In this document: piece after piece, positions 6,359 to 12,702 of the stretch
Layout: the number at the start of each line of letters is the position of its first letter
How positions within the stretch are numbered: position 1 is the stretch's first letter
Origin: JAMCRM01 sp041685075
GTDB taxonomy: Bacteria; Acidobacteriota; Terriglobia; Bryobacterales; Bryobacteraceae
Assembly (NCBI GenBank): GCA_041685075.1
Contig: JAWLGN010000094.1
Span: 1-17,896, forward strand
Length of the DNA: 17,896 nucleotides
Reading direction: 5' to 3'
Notes under the pieces: model-generated
Database searches by the model: none
Told to the model about the DNA's origin: nothing
The model's input: only the letters and a program-made list of their open reading frames with translations
Translations under genes and position numbers: made by a program

Positions 6359-6778
6359 ATGATCTACAAACGCATCGCCATCACCTTGGTCTTGGCGGCG
6401 GCCTGCGCGCTGGCGCAGGCACCCTTCCCGTATGGGAAGGAGCTACAGTTCGGCACGGCCACGGTCAAGATCTTCCGCATCGACTTCAATGTGCTGGGCC
6501 TCGGGCGCTTCACGCCTACGCCCTACCACTTCATTACCGACATCTGGACGGCGGACCCGGCCACCACGGTGTTCCGGGCGGTCTTCACCATGTCCGACGG
6601 CACGACGCGCACCCACCTGGTCGACCGCCGGGCGAACGACGGCACGATGGACTACAGCGGGCCGCACCCGGCGCGCGGGGCGGTCATCTTCTTCACGTAT
6701 GCGAACGACATCCACGTCGTGGGGTTGACCGTGGCGCAGCACGTGCAGACGGAGGTGCATTCGCTGGAGCTGGAATGA
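6359..6778 (+). CDS. Small secreted protein of unknown function (139 aa)
   Basis: The ATG at 6359 follows AAGGAG at a 6-nt spacing, which decides the start over the longer frame. Residues 1-20 (MIYKRIAITLVLAAACALAQ) form a clear Sec signal peptide with likely cleavage after Ala-Gln-Ala. The mature part of about 118 residues is rich in Thr, aromatic and Gly residues, with alternating patterns (TATVKIFRIDFNVLGLGRF, AVIFFTYANDIHVVGLTVAQ) typical of a small beta-sandwich. There are no cysteines in the mature part and no membrane segment. It is followed by a strong hairpin. No family was recognised, so only periplasmic or extracellular location is inferred. Confidence 0.72.
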   Translation: MIYKRIAITLVLAAACALAQAPFPYGKELQFGTATVKIFRIDFNVLGLGRFTPTPYHFITDIWTADPATTVFRAVFTMSDGTTRTHLVDRRANDGTMDYSGPHPARGAVIFFTYANDIHVVGLTVAQHVQTEVHSLELE

Positions 6779-6799
6779 TCCCGGCCATCTGCAGCAACA

Positions 6800-6831
6800 G
6801 CGCCCCGGGTACTATACCGTGCCCGGGGCGC
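6800..6831 (+). terminator. GC-rich hairpin after the secreted protein gene
   Basis: GCGCCCCGGG (6800-6809) and CCCGGGGCGC (6822-6831) form a perfect 10-bp stem with a 12-nt loop, 22 bp after the stop codon. No T-run follows, so it may end transcription without the classical U-tract or protect the mRNA 3' end. Confidence 0.5.
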
Positions 6832-6904
6832 AGCACTCAACGCCCCGGTTGTGAGCGTCAGATCACGAACGGTTGCAGATTTCGCTTGATCAGTTCCCGG
6901 ACCT

Positions 6905-6931
6905 GAGCGATGAATTGTCATGGCAAGGGAG
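6905..6931 (+). repeat. Leader repeat copy 2, with ribosome-binding site
   Basis: GAGCGATGAATTGTCATG followed by GCAAGGGAG matches 6192-6217. The AAGGGAG at its end is the ribosome-binding site of the gene starting at 6940. Confidence 0.6.
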
Positions 6932-6939
6932 ATAAGCAG

Positions 6940-7254
6940 ATGGCCAAGACCCAGCCGAACGCGAACCAGGAAGCCAAGCCCGCCAGCGTGGACGTGGTAG
7001 CGGCGCTGCGCCAGTTCACCGCCCAGGTCCCCGACCACGCGCGAATCTACATCGAGAGCGCCACCGAGCTGGTGGCGGGGCTTCTCGATCAGCCCCACGA
7101 GGGCGCGAGCCAGGCCGCCGCGGCCAGCGACGACGCCATCCTTTCCGATCTGCGTCGCCTGGCCGCCCGGCTCAGCAATCGCGCGGCGCGAGTGCATATC
7201 GAGTGCGCCATCCAGGAAGCCGAGGATTGGCGCCATGGCAAAGATGCCTTCTAA
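6940..7254 (+). CDS. Hypothetical protein with internal duplication (104 aa)
   Basis: AAGGGAG 8 nt before the ATG at 6940 supports this start over the upstream in-frame ATG at 6910. The protein is soluble, Ala-rich and mostly helical. Two segments resemble each other: VPDHARIYIESATELVAGL at about residues 30-48 and SNRAARVHIECAIQEAEDW at about 79-97, sharing ARxxIExAxxE, which suggests an ancient internal repeat. It lies between the secreted protein gene and the DUF3489 gene on the same strand, 77 bp before the latter, with a 6-bp-stem hairpin (7267-7283) in the gap. No known family was recognised. Confidence 0.62.
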   Translation: MAKTQPNANQEAKPASVDVVAALRQFTAQVPDHARIYIESATELVAGLLDQPHEGASQAAAASDDAILSDLRRLAARLSNRAARVHIECAIQEAEDWRHGKDAF

Positions 7255-7331
7255 CGCGCAGAGCCACCCCGCGCGCAGCGGGGCGCAATCTCCGGGCCGG
7301 TTGCAAGGGCCGGCCGGAAAGGAGCAGAACA

Positions 7332-7933
7332 GTGATCTTCTCGATCAACAGCGAGAACAACATCAGGGTCTTGGACGCGCCGCCGTCCAGCGACTCGGCA
7401 GCGCCTGACGGGACGCTGGTATTCGACAGCAGCAAGGCATTCACGCACGCCGGCCTGGAGTGGCCCATGGCGCGCTTTGTGGCCGTTTGGGAGAAACTGG
7501 CGCCGCGCGTGGGGCTCAAGCCGGTGCAGAAGTTCGAGAACCGCCAAATCGCCATGGTCCGCATCTGGCGGGCGGTCGAGAAGTTCGCTGAGCAGCCCGC
7601 TCTGGGTGTACTCGAAGCCCACGGGCCCGATGGCGCCCAGGCCGGCGTCTCCACGCACACCAGGACCGCCGCCCGGCCCAAGGCGCCAAGGGCGTCAAGC
7701 CGGCGAAAGCCAGCGAGCCGAAGGTACCTCGCGAGGGCACCGCCAAGGCGAAGGTGATCGCGATGCTCGAACGCAAGGGCGGCGCGACACTGCGGCAAAT
7801 TCAGGACACTACGGGCTGGCGGGCCCATACCGTGCGCGGCTTCGTCAGCGTGCTGGCCAGCAAGGGCGGCATGACCATCAACAGCATCCGGCGCGAGAGC
7901 GACAAGGCGCGCGTCTACGAGGTGGCGCGGTAG
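7332..7933 (+). pseudogene. DUF3489 protein gene, apparently frameshifted
   Basis: A GTG at 7332 preceded by AAAGGAG opens a frame whose start (MIFSINSENNIRVLDAP) and central block (FVAVWEKLAPRVGLKPVQKF, then ENRQIAMVRIWRAVEKF) match the N-terminal region usual in DUF3489 proteins. That frame ends at 7757 after an Arg-rich run. The DUF3489 domain lies in another frame from about 7690 to the TAG at 7931-7933: TAKAKVIAMLERKGGATLRQ, then TGWRAHTVRGFVSVLASKGG and a C-terminal SDKARVYEVAR. The two parts are in correct order and spacing, so one frameshift in about 7610-7700 broke one gene, or a sequencing error created it. DUF3489 resembles a winged-helix fold; its role is not established. Confidence 0.75.
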
Positions 7934-8366
7934 GCGCGATGACGACGACGGCGGAAGAACCTGCATCGCTTCCCGGATGGTGGGGCAAGGCCGCGCTGCC
8001 CTGCGCCGCCCGACACGCCCGGACCATGGAGGTTCGCCACCGCGCAGACCAGACGGGCTTCAGCGCACGATGATCGTCGGCGGCGGAGCCAATCTGATAC
8101 TCGCCGACGCGCGACTGCCGCTATCTGATTGCTGCCACACCAGACCTGCTGGCAGTCGCGGAGGGCTGCCGAGTGTTTCGAGTACATGCGCCACCGGGGA
8201 TCCGAATTCGCGCCGGACGACCGGTGTCTGGCGCCTCTACGTGCGTCACCCGGCTTTCGAGTAAACTCCCGTTCAGCGGCCCAGCGGGGTTAACCACCCA
8301 ATGCGGATACCCAATACGGACGAGCGCCACGGCGGATCCGGTTCTGATTGCCGACAGGCCTGAGAA
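7934..8366. other. Region without a convincing gene
   Basis: These 433 bases hold only short frames. The best is a 44-codon frame at 7939-8073, starting 5 bp after the DUF3489 stop but without a ribosome-binding site or recognisable product. GTCGGCG (8076-8082) and CGCCGAC (8102-8108) could form a 7-bp stem. I see no RNA gene or mobile element end here. It may be decayed sequence at the edge of the accessory region. Confidence 0.5.
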
Positions 8367-9221
8367 CTAGCGGCGCGAGGGAAAGTCGTCTCGAAACTTC
8401 GTCAGGCAATTTGCCTTGCTGCCGCGGAACAGGTAGAGCTTGCCCCGTACGGATCTTGTATGCCCCCGCGGGAGAGGTCCCACCCGCACGCACACGTGCA
8501 TGCAACTCCAGGGATTGTGACCCTGCACGGAAACGTAATCGTCCCAACCGATCCCCGTCACCCACCGGCCATCCGCTGATTCACGGATCAGCAACCCGGC
8601 TTCGGAGTTTATCTCTGAGGTCGGCCATTTGTTGGAGAAGACGAACTGGCCGCCATCGGAAACGCGGTCTACGGCGGCCCGCAAATCGCCGTTGAAGTGA
8701 ATGTCGCGCGACCCGAGGAGCGCCAGCCCATCCCGCGAGACGAAGAAGGTCCGCTTGCGCTCATGGTCGGCAAACCGCGGGTCAAGCGGCACGTGAAAGA
8801 AAGGTGGCGCTGCCGGCCGCATCGTCGCCTCCACACGTCCAGGGCTCAAGCATGGAATGATGCCGGCCAGCTCGGGCCAGTCGTGCCCGCTGGTGTTGGT
8901 TACCTCCAGTAGCAGGTCGGCGCCTCCCGCCACGCTGTCGACGCTCAGGCGCAATCCGGGAAGGGCGAGAGTCGCCTTCGTGCCTTCCGCGTTGAACGTT
9001 CGGACCGAGCGAAAAGTCCCGTGGGTGTGCTGGCCCGGCGAGACGGCATCGAACATGTTCCATTCGTAGAACCAGAAGTGCACGCCCCTGCCGCGTTCAC
9101 CGGGCGCTTCGAGCGCAATACCGCGTTCCCATTCTGTAAGCCGGGGCTTCGGTTGGCCCTGGAGCGCCCCGCTCCAGGCGAGAATGACAGCGGTCGTCAA
9201 CGACAAAGACCGGGCGCGCAT
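8367..9221 (-). CDS. Secreted protein of unknown function (284 aa)
   Basis: Residues 1-23 (MRARSLSLTTAVILAWSG and onward) form a signal peptide, probably cleaved near LQGQP. The mature protein is beta-rich, with notable blocks GVHFWFYEWNMFDAV and PGQHTHGTFRSVRTFN at about residues 47-76, a segment on strand-like residues (LLLEVTNTSGHDWPELAGI) and GIGWDDYVSVQGHNPWSCMH near 225-245. The clustered Trp, His and Tyr residues are suggestive of a carbohydrate-facing surface, but no catalytic signature was recognised. It is transcribed divergently from the TolB/TPR regulator gene across a 146-bp gap, which hints at a link with the downstream polysaccharide locus. The start has no strong ribosome-binding site. 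Confidence 0.75.
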   Translation of the reverse strand: MRARSLSLTTAVILAWSGALQGQPKPRLTEWERGIALEAPGERGRGVHFWFYEWNMFDAVSPGQHTHGTFRSVRTFNAEGTKATLALPGLRLSVDSVAGGADLLLEVTNTSGHDWPELAGIIPCLSPGRVEATMRPAAPPFFHVPLDPRFADHERKRTFFVSRDGLALLGSRDIHFNGDLRAAVDRVSDGGQFVFSNKWPTSEINSEAGLLIRESADGRWVTGIGWDDYVSVQGHNPWSCMHVCVRVGPLPRGHTRSVRGKLYLFRGSKANCLTKFRDDFPSRR

Positions 9222-9367
9222 ATGCGGAGCGTAGCACCAGCGTCATCAGCGGTCAACCAAGCAGCTCGCAGCTGCGCCGACGATCTCACGAAAAGACAGC
9301 TTCGGCTCCGCCCGTTATAGAATGGAGCAAGCCAGCGCCACTTTGGGTTCGCGCGCTGCAGGGGAAA
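9222..9367. promoter_or_regulatory. Divergent intergenic region
   Basis: This 146-bp gap lies between two divergent genes and must hold promoters for both, unless either is transcribed otherwise. A TTATAGAAT segment near 9316 is a possible -10 element toward the plus-strand regulator gene. I found no convincing -35 partner. Confidence 0.35.
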
Positions 9368-11266
9368 ATGATCGACCGAAATTTATCCGGCCACGGGTCG
9401 GGCGCTAAGGGCGATCTTTCGCCGGAATCGATTCGGGCGGAACTCGGCAAGGTGCTTGCCAGCAGAGCTTTCCGCCAGGCCGGCCGCTCGAGCCGGCTGC
9501 TACGGTGCGCCGTCGAGAGTGCGCTCGATGGTCAGGGGGAGCGGCTCAAAGAATACAGCCTCGGGGTGGACGTTTTCGGCCGAGGAGAGGATTTCGATCC
9601 CCGCATCGATCCCGTGGTGAGAGTGGAGGCACACAGACTCCGCTCCCGGCTCAAAGCGTACTACCAATCCGAAGGCGCACGCGACGCCGTCCGGATCGAA
9701 TTTCCGAGAGGCGGTTACGAGCCGGCATTTCGGCCTGCGCCCCCCAGATTGCGGTCGTGGGCCCTCTCGCGGCGAGTTGCCTGGACCGTATCCGCAGGGC
9801 TGGTAGCGGCAGCGGTGTTCGGAGGCATCGTGTGGCTCGGCCGCAGTGCCGGCATCCGCATGAGCGCGCCTCAAGCGCCTTACGCCGCCTCTGTTGCGGT
9901 TCTGCCATTCTCCGATGTCAGCCCGAAACAGGACCAGGAATACTTCTGCGATGGCATGACAGACGAACTGATCAACGCTCTGTCGAAAGTGGAAGGGTTG
10001 CGGGTTGTGTCGCGGACCTCCGTCTTCCAGTTCAGAGGAAAAGCCAGCGACATCCGGAGGATCGGGCAGCAACTGAACGTCGGTGCGGTCCTGGAAGGAA
10101 GCGTTCGGATGGCGGACGGCAAGCTGCGCGTCGCGGCGCGGCTGGTCAACGTGGCCGACGGCTACCACCTCTGGTCCGGGAACTACGACCGCGAGGCGAG
10201 CGACATCTTCGCCATCCAGGAGGAGATCGCCACCGCAATCGCGGGTGCACTCCAGGTACGGCTGGCGCGCGGAGGCGCATTCCTGACCACACGAGGTCCG
10301 GCCACACTGCAGGTTTACAACCTCTATTTACAGGGGCGGTTCCACTGGAACAGGCGAACCGATTCGGGCTTGCTCAAGAGCCTCGAATACTACCAGCAGG
10401 CGATCGCGGAAGACACGGAATGGGCGGTCGTCCACGCGGCTGTAGCGGATTCATATGCCATGCTGGCCTCCTATGGCGTGCTACCCCCAAGAGAAGCGAT
10501 GCCGAAAGCCAGGAACGCTGCCGAGAGAGCGCTCGGGCTGGACGACACTCTTGGCCAAGCGCATGCCGCCCTGGGGTTCGTCCGGTCATTCTACGACTGG
10601 GACTGGACAGGCGCCGAACAGGCTTACCGCCGCTCGATCGAACTCAGCCCCGGCTACGCCACCGCGCTCCAGTGGTACTCCGGGTTTCTGCGCGCGATGG
10701 GGCGGATGGACGAAGCGCTCGCGCTGGCCATGCGGGCGCAGGAACTGGACCCTCTCTCAGTCGCGATAGGCCGGGATACGGGTCGGATCTTCCATTCGAG
10801 CCGGCAGTACGACAGGGCCATCGAGCACTACCGCAAGGTGCTGGAACTTGATCCCAACTTCCCGTCGGCCCACGCACACCTGGGCATGGCCTACAAGGAG
10901 AAGCGCATGCTCGCCGAAGCCCTGGAGGCTTTCCAGACGGCGAAGCGCCTCCCCGGTTCAAACCCGTTCGTGATCGCGGCGCTCGGATATTGCTATGGGA
11001 TCTCCGGAAACCAAGTGGAAGCCGGAAGGCTCCTGCGGGAGCTCGAGGATCTCACCGTGGCCAGATACGTCTCACCCATAAGCCGGGTGCTGATCTATCT
11101 CGGGCTGAGTGAGCACGACCGCGCCTTCGAATGGCTCGAAAGGGCCCGCCAGGAGCATGATCCCTGGCTCGTCTGGCTGGCAGTGGACCCGGTTTTCGAC
11201 CCGCTTCGCCCCGACGCGCGGTTCACGAACCTGCTCAAGTCGCTTCATTTACCGCAAATCCATTGA
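9368..11266 (+). CDS. Membrane regulator: DNA-binding-like N-domain, TolB-like domain, TPRs
   Basis: The 632-aa protein has four parts. Residues about 18-122 match an N-terminal module common in Acidobacteria (LSPESIRAELGKVLASRAF, then LKEYSLGVDVFGRGEDFDPR and DPVVRVEAHRLRSRL), thought to be related to winged-helix regulators. One membrane helix lies at about 135-158. A TolB-like/FlgO-type domain at about 173-290 starts SVAVLPFSDVSPKQDQEYF and contains GMTDELINALSKVEGLRVVSRTS. TPR repeats follow at about 330-630. The architecture parallels CadC/ToxR-style one-component sensors, with a cytoplasmic N-domain and periplasmic sensing part. Its stop is 89 bp before the first oxidoreductase gene. 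Control of the following operon is inferred from position. Confidence 0.85.
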   Translation: MIDRNLSGHGSGAKGDLSPESIRAELGKVLASRAFRQAGRSSRLLRCAVESALDGQGERLKEYSLGVDVFGRGEDFDPRIDPVVRVEAHRLRSRLKAYYQSEGARDAVRIEFPRGGYEPAFRPAPPRLRSWALSRRVAWTVSAGLVAAAVFGGIVWLGRSAGIRMSAPQAPYAASVAVLPFSDVSPKQDQEYFCDGMTDELINALSKVEGLRVVSRTSVFQFRGKASDIRRIGQQLNVGAVLEGSVRMADGKLRVAARLVNVADGYHLWSGNYDREASDIFAIQEEIATAIAGALQVRLARGGAFLTTRGPATLQVYNLYLQGRFHWNRRTDSGLLKSLEYYQQAIAEDTEWAVVHAAVADSYAMLASYGVLPPREAMPKARNAAERALGLDDTLGQAHAALGFVRSFYDWDWTGAEQAYRRSIELSPGYATALQWYSGFLRAMGRMDEALALAMRAQELDPLSVAIGRDTGRIFHSSRQYDRAIEHYRKVLELDPNFPSAHAHLGMAYKEKRMLAEALEAFQTAKRLPGSNPFVIAALGYCYGISGNQVEAGRLLRELEDLTVARYVSPISRVLIYLGLSEHDRAFEWLERARQEHDPWLVWLAVDPVFDPLRPDARFTNLLKSLHLPQIH

Positions 11267-11277
11267 TAGGGCCACGA

Positions 11278-11289
11278 TGTAACGTTACA
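11278..11289. promoter_or_regulatory. Perfect palindrome TGTAACGTTACA, candidate operator
   Basis: This 12-bp perfect palindrome lies 12 bp after the regulator stop and 67 bp before the next start codon. CGTTAC within it is repeated at 11295-11300 with the same orientation, 12 bp away, about one helical turn. The placement suits a binding site for a transcription factor acting on the operon. Confidence 0.5.
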
Positions 11290-11355
11290 CGGACCGTTAC
11301 GCACAGCCAAAGACACTTTTCCGGCCCGTTCCGCCGGTCCATTCTTGAACCTGCG

Positions 11356-12690
11356 ATGACGCGTATCAGCAGGCGTGGATTCCTGAGTTCGGCAGCACCC
11401 GCGATCGCCGCCAATCGGCTCAGCCCGAACGACCGACTCCGCGTGGCGGTGGTCGGGCTGTTACGCCGGGGCCGGGACCATATCCGGTGCTTCCATGAGC
11501 TCGCCAAGGAGCAGAACGTGCAAGTTGCTGCTCTATGCGACATCGATGAACCTGTGCTCCGGAAGCGAGCGGCGGAGTTTCCGGACCCGGCGGGGAGATC
11601 CCCGAGGCTGCTCACCGATTTCCGGCGCTTGCTCGACGACCCATCGATCGACGCCCTGGCCTACTCCACCCCCAACCACTGGCACGCGCTGAACACGATC
11701 TGGGCGTGCCAGGCCGGCAAGGACGTGCTCGTCGAGAAACCGGCCTCCTACAGCATTGTCGAAGGCCGGCGGATGGTCGAGGCCGCCCGGAAATACAATC
11801 GGATGGTCCAGCACGGAACCCAGTCCCGCAGCAATCCCGCGATGCACCAGGGTATCCGCAAGCTCCGGGAGGGCGTGATCGGCGAGGTTTACATGGCCCG
11901 CGGGATGGCCTACAAGTGGCGCGAGAGCATCGGCAGGATCAGGGAAGAACCCGTACCGAAGGGCGTGAACTACGAGCTGTGGGTCGGCCCGGCCCCCATG
12001 CAACCGTTCTCCCGGCAGCGGTTCCATATCTACTGGCACTATCTTTGGGACTTCGGCAACGGCGAGATCGGAAACCAGGGCATCCACCAACTCGATATCA
12101 TCCGGTGGGGCCTGGGATTGGATATGCACCCCACGCGAGTGCAGTCCATGGGGGGGCGGTACGTTCACAAAGACGACCAGGAGACGCCCAACACGCAACT
12201 GGCCAGCTTCGAATACGCCGGCCGCGATCTCCTGGTGCAGTTCGAAGTCCGCCACTGGATGACGAATTTCGAGGCCGGAATCGGGGAAGTATACCCCAGC
12301 CGTGGAGCCGGCAACGTGGTGGGAGTGATCTTCTACGGTTCGGAAGGCTACATGGTGATGCCGGATTATAGCAGCTACTATACGTTCCTCGGCCGTAAGC
12401 GCAAACGGGGGCCTTCCGGCGAATGCGTCAGGGATCCCGGGACGAACCTGGACCACTTCCGAAATTTCATTCACGCCATCCGCACCCGCCGGCACACCGA
12501 TTTGACTGCGGACATCGAGGAAGGCCACAAGACCACCGTACTCGCCCATCTGGCGAACATCTCGTACAGAATCCGGCGCACGCTGACGTTCGACCCGCGC
12601 GCCGAACGCTTCCCCGGCGACGAGGAAGCCAACAGGCTATTGAGCCGGCAAACGTACCGGGCGCCCTATATACTGCCCGGACAGGTCTGA
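11356..12690 (+). CDS. Tat-exported Gfo/Idh/MocA family oxidoreductase
   Basis: The 444-aa protein begins with a Tat signal (SRRGFLSSAAPAIA at residues 5-18). I start at ATG 11356 because this puts the twin arginines near the N-terminus; no clear ribosome-binding site is seen. The Rossmann part begins at RVAVVGLLRRGRDH (about 29-42), where the glycine loop is the variant GLLRRG rather than GxGxxG. STPNHWHA at 104-111 and EKP at 127-129 mark the NAD(P) and catalytic-Lys region. GNQGIHQLDIIRWG carries the His and Asp typical of the catalytic face. Family members oxidise or epimerise sugars, inositols or uronates. Here an extracytoplasmic sugar step is inferred. The gene is 12 bp before the TonB receptor gene. 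Confidence 0.9.
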   Translation: MTRISRRGFLSSAAPAIAANRLSPNDRLRVAVVGLLRRGRDHIRCFHELAKEQNVQVAALCDIDEPVLRKRAAEFPDPAGRSPRLLTDFRRLLDDPSIDALAYSTPNHWHALNTIWACQAGKDVLVEKPASYSIVEGRRMVEAARKYNRMVQHGTQSRSNPAMHQGIRKLREGVIGEVYMARGMAYKWRESIGRIREEPVPKGVNYELWVGPAPMQPFSRQRFHIYWHYLWDFGNGEIGNQGIHQLDIIRWGLGLDMHPTRVQSMGGRYVHKDDQETPNTQLASFEYAGRDLLVQFEVRHWMTNFEAGIGEVYPSRGAGNVVGVIFYGSEGYMVMPDYSSYYTFLGRKRKRGPSGECVRDPGTNLDHFRNFIHAIRTRRHTDLTADIEEGHKTTVLAHLANISYRIRRTLTFDPRAERFPGDEEANRLLSRQTYRAPYILPGQV

Positions 12691-12702
12691 AGAGGTTTCG
12701 CA

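Noticed and set aside
7939..8073. Possible 44-aa gene right after the DUF3489 stop
   Set aside because: It has no ribosome-binding site and no recognisable sequence, and its composition does not stand out from chance frames nearby.
9505..10851. Long alternative plus-strand frame inside the TolB/TPR regulator gene
   Set aside because: It is very rich in Arg, Pro and Gly with no domains, as expected for an out-of-frame reading of GC-rich coding DNA. The correct frame carries clear domains.
11263..11355. Upstream TTG start for the first oxidoreductase
   Set aside because: It would bury the Tat motif about 37 residues in, and it covers the palindromic site in what looks like a regulatory gap.
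11533..12549. Long minus-strand frame opposite the first oxidoreductase gene
   Set aside because: It is an antisense shadow of a gene with conserved Gfo/Idh/MocA motifs. No start signal or recognisable product.
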